A DNA stretch of 64,000 nt from an uncultured Oceanospirillales bacterium (GCA_913055655.1 CAJXKA010000002.1:310001-374000), one strand, 5' to 3'; positions 1 through 8,926 are shown, numbered from the stretch's first letter. Notes: a model not told the origin generated them from the letters alone. Program-made: numbers and translations.

Positions 1-400
1 AGGCCAGGCCCGCCACCAGCAGCGCCAGGCGCAGCGGCAGCACGATGCCGGCGGCGGCGCCGGTGAATACCAGCAGCACGGCCAGGCCGTCGAAGGTGTT
101 CAGCAGCAGCGCGATCAGCAGCACGTCCATCAGCAGCGACTGCAGCGCCATTTCGCGCACCGCCTGCTCGTCCTGCGGGCGGTGCAGGATGAACACCACG
201 CTGAAGGCGAAGTAGACCAGCAGCACGGCGGCGGCCAGCGTGGTGTTGGTGAAGTTGATGCCCTGCACCAGCGCGCCGGTAAAAAACGCGGCGGCCAGCG
301 CCATGGCCACGAACAGGCGGAAACCGTTCAGGTAACGCAGCACCCTGCGCGTTAAGGCCGGGGACAGCGGGTAGCCGGTGAAGTCGGCGATGTTCTGCAA
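1..400 (-). CDS. pilS: PilS-like sensor histidine kinase, N-terminal part (cut by window edge)
   Basis: The minus strand stays open from a TTG codon at 400-398 to the window edge, giving about 133 residues that begin MQNIADFTGYPLSP. A GGAG ribosome-binding site lies six bases before the TTG and an in-frame stop lies just upstream, which supports this start. The visible part is a basic head (RRVLRYLNGFR) followed by several hydrophobic membrane segments, as in the six-helix sensor of PilS, the kinase that controls type IV pilin transcription with PilR. The kinase core is outside the window. In Xanthomonas-type genomes pilR/pilS lie beside sucCD, which begin at 5.7 kb here, and this supports the name. 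Another multi-pass sensor kinase remains possible. Confidence 0.6.
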   Translation of the reverse strand, partial: MQNIADFTGYPLSPALTRRVLRYLNGFRLFVAMALAAAFFTGALVQGINFTNTTLAAAVLLVYFAFSVVFILHRPQDEQAVREMALQSLLMDVLLIALLLNTFDGLAVLLVFTGAAAGIVLPLRLALLVAGLA

Positions 401-547
401 GCTTTACTCCATTGTGCGGGCGGGGGCTCGCCTGCGGCGCCAGTCGCCCCCGCGTGCGGCCTTCGACGTGCCGCGGCGGCAGTATAGCAATTGGCTGACA
501 GCTTAACGGGTGAATTGCCGATCGCGTGTGTGAGCACGCTGTGCTAT

Positions 548-559
548 GTTACATGTAAC
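548..559. promoter_or_regulatory. Perfect 12-bp palindrome before the MazE-like gene (candidate operator)
   Basis: GTTACATGTAAC is a perfect palindrome 21 bases before the antitoxin ATG. Type II antitoxins usually repress their own promoter through such sites, so this is a plausible autoregulatory operator. The role is inferred. Confidence 0.4.
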
Positions 560-579
560 GCATTGACCTTTGGACTGAC

Positions 580-804
580 ATGCCTGTTTCTACCCGTGGA
601 GAATCGTCCCGTGACCGGGTGCGCAAGCACCGCGCGCGACTGCGTGAGCAGGGCCTGAGGCCGATCCAGGTCTGGGTGCCGGATGTTCGTTCGTCGACCT
701 TCATGGCGCAGGCGCACGCGCAGTCGCTGGCCGTGGCGCAGTTGGCGTCCGAGCCGGAAGACCAGGCGTTTATCGACGCGGTGACCGACTGGGAAGATGA
801 ATGA
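580..804 (+). CDS. MazE-family antitoxin (DUF3018-like)
   Basis: This 74-residue protein has the pattern of short MazE-type antitoxins of the DUF3018 family: a basic N-terminal helix (RDRVRKHRARLREQG), the hallmark LRPIQVWVPD, and an acidic C-terminus (TDWEDE) expected to wrap the toxin. Its role would be to bind and neutralise a MazF endoribonuclease and repress the shared promoter. It overlaps the following toxin gene by ATGA at 801-804, typical of coupled antitoxin-toxin translation. The gene is intact although its partner toxin is frameshifted. A 12-bp palindrome lies just upstream. Confidence 0.8.
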   Translation: MPVSTRGESSRDRVRKHRARLREQGLRPIQVWVPDVRSSTFMAQAHAQSLAVAQLASEPEDQAFIDAVTDWEDE

Positions 805-1150
805 GGCGTGGGGAAATCTGGACGGTATCCGGCGGGCGGAACGACACGGGTAAGCCAAGGCCCGCGGTGATCGTCCAGGACGACCGTTTTGACGCGACAC
901 GTTCGGTCACCGTGTGTGCCTTCACAACGCAATCACTCGAGGCGCCCCTGCTTCGATCAAGGTTGAGCCGGATGAAACCAACGGGCTTCGGCAGACCTGT
1001 CACATCATGGTGGACAAGGTCACCACGGTCAGCCGGGAAAAACTGGGCAGGCCAATCGGTGACCTGGGCACAGGGGTGATGGTGCAACTCGACCGGGCCC
1101 TGCTGGTGTTCATGGGGCTCGCCGGCCCGTCACCTTCGCGCGAGCGCTGA
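801..1150 (+). pseudogene. MazF-family endoribonuclease toxin, frameshifted
   Basis: The first frame (801 to about 955) reads MRRGEIWTV...GKPRPAVIVQDDRF...VCAFTTQS, a clear MazF/PemK N-terminus. From about 956 the homology moves to the next frame, IKVEPDETNGLRQ...HIMVDKVTTV...LVFMGLAG, ending at the TGA at 1148-1150. Restoring one base after CTTCG near 955 would rejoin the frames as LLRIKVEP, which matches the family. As written, the first frame instead runs into unrelated sequence and stops at 1079. The toxin is therefore probably inactive, or the base is a sequencing or assembly error. The start overlaps the antitoxin stop. Confidence 0.75.
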
Positions 1151-1326
1151 ACGCCTGCGACAAGTCGACATGGCAAAACCGCGGGTCCTCTCCTATATTT
1201 CGGGTGCACCTTCGGGCCGATACCAACCAAGCCAAACCTCTTCACGGCCCCGTGCCAGCGAGTCTGAACGGTATCCGTACTCGCGCCCCTTCAAAGCCAG
1301 AAGCATTTCACTGGAAGGAGGGAGTC

Positions 1327-4300
1327 ATGATTGATCAACTGAAGTTCAAGGCCCGCGACCGCGTGTTGTCGGCCTGCGTGGCGGCGCTCGTGTGCGCGAC
1401 CGCCGGCGCCCAGGATAAACCCGGGGGCGCGTACACACCGGTACACGACATCGACATGCGGGCCGACAGTGGCCTGGTGTCCGGCCTGGCCGCGCGGCAG
1501 CTGCTCAATGCGGTGCCACTGGCCCAGTCCCGCGCGATGGCCGACCTGGAGCGTGCAGCGCCCGGGGTGCGGGTACGCTGGAGCGCGCTCACCGGCGCAC
1601 CCAGCCGCATCGCCACCACAACCGGTGCGCTGACGGGCCCCAGTGGCCAGTCGCCACAGGCGGTGGCGTTCGGATTCCTGGGGGCCAACGCTTCGCTGTT
1701 CGGGCTGGAAGCGGCGGACATCAATGCCATGAAGGTGTCCCGGGAACTGGATTCCAGTGCTTCCGGCGCCAGCTACGTGACCCTGCAGCAGCAGGTGGCA
1801 GGCATTGACGTGTTCGGTGGTCGCCTGAAGTTCACGATCAGCCCGAAGGGCGAGATTCGGAGCGTCTCCGGTGAGCCCATCGCCGGGGCGGAGAAGATCG
1901 TCAACGGCACCGTTCCACTGGTGCCGGCGGACGAGGCCATCGCGTTGGCCAGCGTGGCCGCGCGGCTCGAAAACCTTGAGTTCAGCCGCGAGCATGGCCT
2001 GGTCTGGTTCCCGTTAAGCGCCACCGAGTTGCGGCTGGCGTGGAACGTGGTGACCGGCGACGCGGACAGTCCCAACGCCTATCGCAGCCTGGTTGACGCT
2101 TTCGACGGCCGCGTCCTGTGGCGCCAGAACCTTACGGCGTACGCACACCAGACCGCCGTTGGCCTGGCGTATACCAGTGACAGCCCGGACCCGGGCACGC
2201 CATCGGGCACCAGTTCCGGTATGACGCCCGGTTCGGACCCTGACGGCGCCGACCCGAGGCAACTGGTCCCGTTCGACGGCGAAGATTTTTTCTCCCACGA
2301 CGATGATCATGCCGACTGGTGGAACGGGAGCGGCGAGGCGGATTACAGCCGCACGGTGAGCAACAACGTCACCGCGCGCGACGATCGTTTCGGCGACGGC
2401 ATGCCGCAGGTCGTGACCACCGATCCGACCGGCGACTACAGTGTCAGCCCGGCGTTTGACGTCGACCTGACGCAGCAGCCGAATACCTATATCAATGCCT
2501 CGGTGGTGAACCTGTTCTACTGGTACAACCGCCTGCACAACTTCTGGTATTCGTACGGCTTTGACGAGGCTGCCGGCAACGCCCAGGTCGACAACTTTGG
2601 ACTGGGCGGCAACGACGGCGACCCGATCATCGTCGATGCGCAGGACAACTCCACGCCGGCCGACCCGGCCGACGCGGACAGCTGTAACGCCTTCATGCGC
2701 GCGGACACGGATGGCAACTCGCCGGTCTCGCGGTTCCTGGTCTGCGGAATCCGTGATTCGGGCTTTGACAACTCCGTGGTCGCGCACGAGTTCGGCCACC
2801 TGCTGGTGGGCCGCCTGCTGGAAGGTAACGTCAACGTCTCGCAGGGTTCAGGCATGAACGAGGGCTTTTCCGACCTGTTCGGCCTGACCATCTATGCCGA
2901 GGCCGGCGACGAACTGGACGGCCAGTACGGCATTGGTGGCTGGTTCGGCGGCAACCCCGACGGCACCATCCGTCGCGAGTTCTACAGCACCGACCCCGGC
3001 GTGTTCACGCGCCGCTTCGCCGACATTGTCGACGGCTCCTTCTGTAACGTCCGGGTGTGCAGCAACGACGACACCATGTCGTGCGGCACCGACGACGATT
3101 GCGGTGACGGCAATACCTGCGACGTGGCCATGTGCAGCTTCCAGTTCCAGTGTGAGCCGCCCAACACGACCATTTCGCAAGGGCCCTGCCGCGCCGAGGA
3201 GCACGACGCCGGCGAGATCTGGGCCAACACGCTGTGGATTGCCTACACCAGCTTCGTGAAGAAGTTCGGCTACAACGCCGCGCGCACCATGTTCCACCAA
3301 CTGGTGGTCGACGGCCTGAAGGGCGCGCCGGATTTCCCGGACTTCCTGGACATGCGTGACGCCATCCTGGTGGCAGACCTCGATTTCCAGGCCGGCGCGG
3401 GCCAGTGCCTGCTCTGGGACGCATTCGCCAGCATGGGTATGGGCGTTTCGGCCTCCAGCCTGGGCAGTGGCGACATCAACGTCATCGAGGCCTTCGACAC
3501 GCCGCCGCAGTGTTCGCCCAACATCGAGGTGAACATCACCGCCGACGTGGGCCTGGTGTGCCTGGGCGATGACACGATCATCCCGATGCAGATCTTCAAC
3601 ACCGGTACCGGCGACCTGCTGATCGATTCCATCGAGTTCCAGGGGCCTGACGCGGGCGAGTTCTCGCTCGATCCGTCACCCTCGGTACCCGTGGTGGTGG
3701 CCGCCGGCGATTTCGTCGAGTTCACCGTTCACCACGAGCCGGGCGGTGGCTTCGGCGGGCGCAACGCGCAAGTGGTGATCGTCTCGAACGATGTCGATGA
3801 GCCGAGCGTTTCGATACCGGTTTCGGCCGTGGTCGGCGCGCCGGACATCAACGTGTCGTTTGCCGATTCCGGCGCCTTCGGCAATGTCTGCGAAGGTGAC
3901 CAGGCCGACATGGACCTGGTGATCGCCAACCAGGGGCAGTGCCTGCTGACGGTGGACGACATCCAGCTGGGTGGTGCTGATGCCAGCCAGTTTGAGTTGC
4001 CGGCCGTGCTCGACCTGCCGCTGGAGCTGGCCGCGGGCAGTGATTTCACCGTGCCCGTGCGGTTTTCGCCGGATGCCTGCTCGGATGCGGCCTATACCGC
4101 GCACGTCGAGGTCCACAGCGATTCGCCGGGCGAGACCCAGGTGAACGTGCCGCTCAGCGGTGAGACCGACTGCCCGAACCTGGTCATCGACCCGGTGGGG
4201 CTGACGGGGTTGCAAGCCTTCCCGGCCACGGTGGTCGACACCGACGGCAGCCTGGGCTGCCATTCCGAGCGCACCGCGGTACTGCGCAACGAGAGCCTGT

Positions 4301-4977
4301 GCCCGCTGACCATCGACGGTATCACCACCGGTGGCGTGGACTTCCAGGTGATGGCACCGACGGTGTTCCCGATCATCCTGCCGGGTGGCGAGGAAACACT
4401 GGAAACGGTGGTGCGCTTTACACCGCAGTCCGATGCCGACCCGCTGGCACCCGGTGAACTGACCGACGTGCTGGTGGTGAACAGCAATGACCCGGATGCC
4501 AGCCACGAAGCGGCGCTGTGCGGTGAGAGCGCGCAGGGCAGCGGCACGCGCATCCTGGTCACCGAGACCAGCACCGGCATTCCGCTGGTGGTGGACGGGC
4601 TGGAGCGACTGAACGTGACGTCGAAGAAAAAGAACCGTCCTGGTCCGATCAACCTGGACTTCACCGATGTGCCGGTGGTCACCACCGACGTGTGCGGCAA
4701 CACCGTCGCGTACCACGTGAACCTGGAAACGCTGCCGCAGGCCGACAGCACCGGCAAGCACGGTTCGCAGTACACGGCCCATGCCAAGCACGGCAACCTG
4801 CAGACGTCCGACAGCTTCGGACTGGACCAGTGCGAGTTCCGTGACACCCAGCTGCAGTTGCAGGACGCCGATTCCGGTGCCTGCCTGCTGGCACCCAAGG
4901 GTGCCGCCTGCACCGTTGACAGCGAGTGCTGTTCCGGCAAGTGCAAGGGTCCCAACGGCAACAAGAGCTGCAAGTAG
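1327..4977 (+). CDS. Secreted M36 (fungalysin)-like zinc metallopeptidase with Hydin-type repeat domains
   Basis: The 1216-residue product starts at ATG 1327, eight bases after GGAGGG; an upstream in-frame ATG at 1204 has no such site and would bury the signal peptide (SACVAALVCATAGAQ). Residues of about 60-220 resemble the FTP/PepSY inhibitory propeptide of M36/M4 peptidases. The catalytic region carries HEFGH at residues 487-491 and the third zinc ligand in NEGFSD (Glu512), the fungalysin arrangement. A cysteine-rich insert (CSNDDTMSCGTDDDC) follows. From about residue 730 to 1090 there are three choice-of-anchor-D/ASPM-SPD-2-Hydin beta-sandwich repeats. The C-terminus is a small cysteine cluster (CTVDSECCSGKCKG). 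It is probably an exported protease; its substrate is unknown. Confidence 0.85.
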   Translation: MIDQLKFKARDRVLSACVAALVCATAGAQDKPGGAYTPVHDIDMRADSGLVSGLAARQLLNAVPLAQSRAMADLERAAPGVRVRWSALTGAPSRIATTTGALTGPSGQSPQAVAFGFLGANASLFGLEAADINAMKVSRELDSSASGASYVTLQQQVAGIDVFGGRLKFTISPKGEIRSVSGEPIAGAEKIVNGTVPLVPADEAIALASVAARLENLEFSREHGLVWFPLSATELRLAWNVVTGDADSPNAYRSLVDAFDGRVLWRQNLTAYAHQTAVGLAYTSDSPDPGTPSGTSSGMTPGSDPDGADPRQLVPFDGEDFFSHDDDHADWWNGSGEADYSRTVSNNVTARDDRFGDGMPQVVTTDPTGDYSVSPAFDVDLTQQPNTYINASVVNLFYWYNRLHNFWYSYGFDEAAGNAQVDNFGLGGNDGDPIIVDAQDNSTPADPADADSCNAFMRADTDGNSPVSRFLVCGIRDSGFDNSVVAHEFGHLLVGRLLEGNVNVSQGSGMNEGFSDLFGLTIYAEAGDELDGQYGIGGWFGGNPDGTIRREFYSTDPGVFTRRFADIVDGSFCNVRVCSNDDTMSCGTDDDCGDGNTCDVAMCSFQFQCEPPNTTISQGPCRAEEHDAGEIWANTLWIAYTSFVKKFGYNAARTMFHQLVVDGLKGAPDFPDFLDMRDAILVADLDFQAGAGQCLLWDAFASMGMGVSASSLGSGDINVIEAFDTPPQCSPNIEVNITADVGLVCLGDDTIIPMQIFNTGTGDLLIDSIEFQGPDAGEFSLDPSPSVPVVVAAGDFVEFTVHHEPGGGFGGRNAQVVIVSNDVDEPSVSIPVSAVVGAPDINVSFADSGAFGNVCEGDQADMDLVIANQGQCLLTVDDIQLGGADASQFELPAVLDLPLELAAGSDFTVPVRFSPDACSDAAYTAHVEVHSDSPGETQVNVPLSGETDCPNLVIDPVGLTGLQAFPATVVDTDGSLGCHSERTAVLRNESLCPLTIDGITTGGVDFQVMAPTVFPIILPGGEETLETVVRFTPQSDADPLAPGELTDVLVVNSNDPDASHEAALCGESAQGSGTRILVTETSTGIPLVVDGLERLNVTSKKKNRPGPINLDFTDVPVVTTDVCGNTVAYHVNLETLPQADSTGKHGSQYTAHAKHGNLQTSDSFGLDQCEFRDTQLQLQDADSGACLLAPKGAACTVDSECCSGKCKGPNGNKSCK

Positions 4978-5014
4978 GCTCTCCCCCGCGACCGCCTTTT
5001 CGGGCGGCCGCACA

Positions 5015-5047
5015 ACCGGCGTCCCTTTCGGGGCGCCGGTTTTTTTT
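5015..5047 (+). terminator. Rho-independent terminator of the metallopeptidase gene
   Basis: A GC-rich stem (ACCGGCG...CGCCGGT, with an inner CCC/GGG pairing around TTTC) is followed by eight T residues. It lies about 40 bases after the stop codon at 4975-4977. Confidence 0.85.
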
Positions 5048-5121
5048 GGTGGTGATGTCCTACACAGAGACGGGTGAAATGCCGACAGCGAGGTGGGGCT
5101 TCCGGTCTTATGGTTAGGTGA

Positions 5122-5490
5122 GTCCTGGCCGTGGTGCTGAACGAGCCCGAAAAGCACTGGATTCTCGAGGTGACACGCGGTGCAGAGCTGCTTGCGCCCG
5201 AAGTTTTACCGTACGAGATTGGCAACGCGCTCTCGGCCATCGTCAAGCGCAATGGCCTGGCCCCGGAAAAGGCCCTGGAAATCGAGGCGCGGGCTGCCAG
5301 CATTCCGGTCAGCCTGCAGGCGACTGATGTTCACGCCGCGCTGGACATTGCGGTCAGGCACGATATCTATGCGTACGACGCTTATTTTCTGCGTTGCGCA
5401 CAGGCATTGAACTGCGCGCTGCTCACACTGGACCGGCGGATGCGCCGCGTGGCCGGGGCACTTGGCATTCGTTGCCTGGAGCGTTCGTAA
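5122..5490 (+). pseudogene. N-terminally truncated PIN-domain (VapC-like) toxin remnant
   Basis: The reading frame resembles PIN-domain ribonucleases from the segment VLAVVLNEPEKHW onward. It keeps three of the four expected acidic residues (YEIGNAL, AYDAYFL, LLTLDRRM). The first strand with the leading catalytic Asp is missing: an in-frame TGA at 5119-5121 directly precedes the homology and no other frame upstream supplies it. A GTG at 5131 could start a 119-residue product, but it would lack a complete active site. The stop overlaps the following Phd-like ATG (TAATG), so this is the remnant of a two-gene toxin-antitoxin module. Confidence 0.65.
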
Positions 5491-5642
5491 TGAAAGTCTT
5501 TACTTATTCTGAAGCGCGACAGAACCTGGCCAGGCTGCTCGACCTGGCCCGGACCGAGGACGTGGTCATTCGCCGCCGCACTTTGCGTCCAGCGCCGTTT
5601 CGGGCGAAAATGGAGAACTTGGTCGCGGCACATGCCCATTAG
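5490..5642 (+). pseudogene. Phd/YefM-family antitoxin remnant, C-terminus lost
   Basis: The first 28 residues (MKVFTYSEARQNLARLLDLA..DVVIRRR) are a textbook Phd/YefM DNA-binding head. After RRR the sequence no longer resembles the family and stops at 50 residues, short of the usual 70-90, so the toxin-binding tail is gone. It overlaps the end of the PIN remnant by one base. The head could still bind an operator; I expect the module to be non-functional as a toxin-antitoxin pair. Confidence 0.6.
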
Positions 5643-5687
5643 CCGTATTCGACCCTTTCAACGACTTGATTCAATCCGGGAGACCCG

Positions 5688-6875
5688 ATGAATTTTCATG
5701 AATACCAGGCGAAGGAACTGTTCGCCGAATATGGCATCCCCGTGCCCGCGGGGCAGAACGCCACCACGCCGGACGAGGCCGTAGCGGCCGCGAAGGCGCT
5801 GGGCGGCGACATGTGGGTGGTGAAGGCGCAGGTGCACGCCGGCGGCCGCGGCAAGGCCGGTGGCGTGAAGCTGGTGAAGACCCTCGACGAGGTTCGCGCC
5901 GAGTCCGAGCGCATGCTGGGCATGACCATCGAAACCTACCAGACCGGCGGCCTGGCGCTGCCCGTCGACTCGGTGCTGATCGCCGAGGCCACCGACATCG
6001 AATCCGAGATCTACCTCTCGGCCCTGGTCGACCGCGGCAACCGCTGCGTCACGTTCATGGGCTCTTCCGAGGGTGGCGTGGATATCGAGGAAGTGGCGGC
6101 CAACTCACCCGAGAAGATCATCACCGTGAAGGTGAACAACACCGCCGGTTTCCGCAGCTACGACGCGGCCAAGATGGGCTTCGGCATGGGCATGTCGCCC
6201 AAGCACGTGCGCCAGTTGGGCAAGATCATGGCCGGCATCTACAAGCTGTTCATCGACAAGGACCTGGAACTGGTCGAGGTGAACCCGCTGATCATCGACG
6301 GCAACGACGACCTGGTCGCGCTGGACGCCAAGATCAACGCCGACGGCAACGCGCTGTTCCGGCACAAGGACCTGGCCGCGATGCGCGACACGCGCCAGGA
6401 AGACCCGACCGAGGTCGAGGCCAGTGAGCACGACCTGAACTACGTCACCCTGGACGGCAACATTGCCTGCATGGTGAACGGCGCCGGGCTTGCCATGGCC
6501 ACCATGGACGTCATCAAGCTGAACGGCGGCGAGCCGGCCAACTTTCTCGACGTGGGCGGCACCGCCGACGCCGAGCGCGTGTCCGCGGCCTTCCGCCTGA
6601 TCCTGTCCGGCGACAACGTCGAGGCGATCCTGGTGAACATCTTCGGCGGTATCGTGCGCTGCAACCTCATCGCCGAGGGCATTCTGAAGGCGGTGAAGGA
6701 AGTGGGCGTGGAAGTGCCCGTGGTGGTGCGCCTGCAGGGCACCAACGCCGAACAGGGCCGCGAAATGCTGGCCGAATCCGACCTGGCGGTGATTCCCGCC
6801 GACGATTTGAACGACGCCGCCCAGAAAGCGGTGGCCGCAGCGGCAACTGATAAAAAAGAAGGGGCCTCCGCATGA
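5688..6875 (+). CDS. sucC: Succinyl-CoA synthetase, beta subunit (ADP/GDP-forming)
   Basis: The 395-residue protein matches SucC over its full length (E. coli 388). It begins [18 protein letters not shown], has the ATP-grasp glycine loop [14 protein letters not shown] near residues 45-58, the metal-site segment LVEVNPLII, and the C-terminal CoA-ligase-type domain with NIFGGIVRC. It catalyses the substrate-level phosphorylation step of the TCA cycle (succinyl-CoA to succinate) together with SucD. A GGGAGA site precedes the ATG. It overlaps sucD by four bases (ATGA), indicating one operon with translational coupling. Confidence 0.97.
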   Translation: MNFHEYQAKELFAEYGIPVPAGQNATTPDEAVAAAKALGGDMWVVKAQVHAGGRGKAGGVKLVKTLDEVRAESERMLGMTIETYQTGGLALPVDSVLIAEATDIESEIYLSALVDRGNRCVTFMGSSEGGVDIEEVAANSPEKIITVKVNNTAGFRSYDAAKMGFGMGMSPKHVRQLGKIMAGIYKLFIDKDLELVEVNPLIIDGNDDLVALDAKINADGNALFRHKDLAAMRDTRQEDPTEVEASEHDLNYVTLDGNIACMVNGAGLAMATMDVIKLNGGEPANFLDVGGTADAERVSAAFRLILSGDNVEAILVNIFGGIVRCNLIAEGILKAVKEVGVEVPVVVRLQGTNAEQGREMLAESDLAVIPADDLNDAAQKAVAAAATDKKEGASA

Positions 6876-7744
6876 GCATCCTGATCAACAAGGACACCAA
6901 GGTGATCTGCCAGGGCCTGACCGGTCAGCAGGGCACGTTCCACACCCAGCAGGCCATCGAGTACGGTACGAAGATGGTTGGTGGCGTCACGCCCGGCAAG
7001 GGCGGCCAGACCCACCTGGACCTGCCGGTATTCGACACCGTGGCCGAGGCCGTGGCCGAAACCGGCGCTTCCGCGTCCGTGATTTACGTGCCGCCGCCGT
7101 TCGCCGGCGACGCCATCATGGAAGCGGCCGATGCCGGCATCGAGCTGATCGTCGCCATCACCGAGGGGATCCCGGTGCACGACATGATGCGTGCCCGCGC
7201 CATGATCGACGGCATCCCGGGCTGCCGCCTGGTGGGCCCGAACTGCCCCGGCGTGATCACCCCGGACGAATGCAAGATCGGCATCATGCCGGGCTTCATC
7301 CACCAGCCGGGTCGCGTGGGCGTCGTTTCGCGCTCCGGCACGCTGACGTACGAGGCGGTCTACCAGACCACCCAGGCGGGCCTGGGCCAGACCACTTGCG
7401 TGGGCATCGGCGGCGACCCGATCAACGGCACCAACTTTATCGACGTGCTGCGCATGTTCCAGGACGATCCGGCCACCGAGGGCATCATCATGGTGGGCGA
7501 GATCGGCGGTTCGGCCGAGGAAGAAGCGGCCGAGTTCATCTCCGACTACGTGACCAAGCCCGTGGTGGCCTACATCGCCGGCGTCACCGCGCCCCCGGGC
7601 AAGCGCATGGGCCATGCCGGCGCCATCATTGCCGGCGGCAAGGGCACGGCGGAAGCCAAGTTCGCGGCGCTGGAGGAAGCGGGCGTGTCGACCGTGAAGT
7701 CTCCGGCGGACCTGGGGTCGGCGATTACCGAAGCCCTGGGCTAA
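6872..7744 (+). CDS. sucD: Succinyl-CoA synthetase, alpha subunit
   Basis: This 290-residue subunit binds CoA and carries the phosphorylated histidine. Its start [24 protein letters not shown] is typical, the Rossmann CoA-binding region follows, and the active-site histidine is His248 in [15 protein letters not shown]. Its length equals the usual 289-290. The gene overlaps sucC by ATGA and ends 12 bases before a large palindromic element at 7757, which may affect the transcript end. Confidence 0.97.
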   Translation: MSILINKDTKVICQGLTGQQGTFHTQQAIEYGTKMVGGVTPGKGGQTHLDLPVFDTVAEAVAETGASASVIYVPPPFAGDAIMEAADAGIELIVAITEGIPVHDMMRARAMIDGIPGCRLVGPNCPGVITPDECKIGIMPGFIHQPGRVGVVSRSGTLTYEAVYQTTQAGLGQTTCVGIGGDPINGTNFIDVLRMFQDDPATEGIIMVGEIGGSAEEEAAEFISDYVTKPVVAYIAGVTAPPGKRMGHAGAIIAGGKGTAEAKFAALEEAGVSTVKSPADLGSAITEALG

Positions 7745-7756
7745 ACGCTTCCGCGG

Positions 7757-7957
7757 GGCCGGGTGGGGGTTTCCTGCCCGGGCCGTGGTCGCCAGGCCTT
7801 CGGCTTCCCTCGCATTGACGTGATTTCCGCGGCCGCGCCGGCGGGCTTTCCTGGCCCGTCGGCGCTCCGCGCGCCATCCCTGGCGCGCGGACCCCGCAAA
7901 TCCCCCCAATACTCGGCTGGCTCCGACACGGCCCGGGCAGGAAACCCCCACCCGGCC
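7757..7957. repeat. Nested palindromic element, copy 1 (31-nt perfect outer arms)
   Basis: Arms at 7757-7787 and 7927-7957 are exact inverted repeats of 31 nt around a 139-nt interior. The interior contains an apical hairpin GCGCGCCATCCCTGGCGCGC (7869-7888). The interior, including GGCCTTCGGCTTCCCTCGC and CTCGGC.GGCTCCGACAC, matches the reverse complement of copy 2 (8072-8269), whereas the arms differ in sequence between copies. Confidence 0.8.
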
Positions 7958-7973
7958 TTCGGCCGGTTCGCCA

Positions 7974-8030
7974 GGGGTCAGAGTGGTGTCAGAGTAGGGT
8001 CAGAGTCGACTCTGAGTCGACTCTGACCCC
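7974..8030. repeat. REP-family element (GTCAGAGT/ACTCTGAC palindrome)
   Basis: Repeats of GGTCAGAGT precede a near-perfect palindrome at 7997-8030 whose halves are GGTCAGAGTCGACT and its complement. The same motif flanks the REP-associated transposase gene at 20.6-21.5 kb, so this is probably a solo copy of that family placed in trans. It sits between two inverted copies of a larger palindromic element in the 540-nt non-coding stretch after sucD. Confidence 0.75.
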
Positions 8031-8071
8031 TTTCTTTAGCCCTCACTTTCAGGCCGTTAAGGCGTTTCCGA

Positions 8072-8269
8072 GCCGGGGTGGGTTTGCCACCTGGGGATGT
8101 GTCGGAGCCTGCCGAGTGGTGGGATTCGACTGGGGTCAGCGCGCCAGGGATGGCGCGCTGAGGACTGCCGGGGCAGGAAGCCCCGTCAGGCCGACCACAC
8201 CAAGAATTCCACCGCGAGGGAAGCCGAAGGCCAGGCGACCACATCCCCAGGTGACAAACCCGCCCCGGC
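8072..8269. repeat. Nested palindromic element, copy 2 (30-nt outer arms), inverted relative to copy 1
   Basis: Arms at 8072-8101 and 8240-8269 pair over 30 nt with two mismatches. The apical hairpin at 8139-8158 is the reverse complement of that in copy 1. The core is clearly the same element as 7757-7957 but reversed, while the arm sequences have diverged and still pair. No gene can be supported in this stretch. Confidence 0.8.
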
Positions 8270-8283
8270 TGAGCGAAAGCCCT

Positions 8284-8631
8284 TCACGCCGCGCGACGGA
8301 TGTGGACGTCGATGTGCAGGTCGTCGTAGGGCACGTGGATGTTGCCGCGTTCGTTCACAAGCAACTCATAGAATTCGAGCGCCTTGATGTCATCATGAAC
8401 AGCGCGGATGTCGCGCCCCAGCTTTTCCGCCAGAGCCCGAACGGTGAGGCCGACGCTTGAACTGATCAGCGTTTCCAGCATTCGCAGGCGGTTGCTGGTA
8501 ATGACCCTGGCAAAATCATCGTATGCGGCAAACGTCACCGTACTGCCTGTTGGTTGGCGGGTACGCGCGGCGGTGCGAAATGCGTCCAACTCGACTTCAA
8601 GCGTACCCAGCTTTATGGTCATAGTGTTCAC
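8284..8631 (-). CDS. HVO_A0114-like (TumA-type) helix-turn-helix DNA-binding protein, putative antitoxin
   Basis: The 115-residue protein carries a winged-helix segment (SNRLRMLETLISSSVGLTVRALAEKLGRDIRAVHDDIKALEFYELL), typical of the HVO_A0114 family of small regulators. It follows a TumE-like toxin gene (8628-8909) with an ATGA-type overlap, the arrangement seen for TumE-TumA toxin-antitoxin pairs. It would neutralise the toxin and repress the pair, perhaps at the inverted repeat 8927-8948. Assignment rests on the family pattern and the neighbour; activity is unproven. Confidence 0.7.
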   Translation of the reverse strand: MNTMTIKLGTLEVELDAFRTAARTRQPTGSTVTFAAYDDFARVITSNRLRMLETLISSSVGLTVRALAEKLGRDIRAVHDDIKALEFYELLVNERGNIHVPYDDLHIDVHIRRAA

Positions 8632-8909
8632 CTGAACCTCCTTGTGTCCCGTAAGAAGTCCCTGATCAGGGTGTTAATGTCCTGGAACTCGTATTCAAAC
8701 TCCTGGCCCCGTATGTGCACGTGATAGGGCTTACCGTGGTGGATGTCATACAGGACAAGCGTCTCGGTGTGGGTGCCAAACCAAAGCCGATAGGACAACC
8801 CGTCCGGGTAATGCCGCGACGGCGGAACGGCCCAGATTTTCAGTTCGCGTGTATACCGGCCTTCGGTGACTTTCGAACTGTGGAGTAATGTAACCTCGTT
8901 GTTGTTCAT
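8628..8909 (-). CDS. TumE-family (DUF6516-like) toxin of a type II toxin-antitoxin pair
   Basis: This 93-residue protein shows the TumE/DUF6516 pattern: a strand-rich N-terminus ending YRLWFGT, then LVLYDIHHGKPYHVHIRG and a tail INTLIRDFLRDTR. It is the first gene of a two-gene unit on the minus strand, overlapping the HTH partner by four bases. Its molecular target is not known to me. It is divergent from nadE, with an 8+8 inverted repeat 18 bases upstream. Confidence 0.7.
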   Translation of the reverse strand: MNNNEVTLLHSSKVTEGRYTRELKIWAVPPSRHYPDGLSYRLWFGTHTETLVLYDIHHGKPYHVHIRGQEFEYEFQDINTLIRDFLRDTRRFR

Positions 8910-8926
8910 TTTGGCAACAAAAATGA

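Noticed and set aside
1204..1326. Upstream start for the metallopeptidase at 1204
   Set aside because: It would place 41 non-conserved residues before a good signal peptide, while ATG 1327 has a strong ribosome-binding site.
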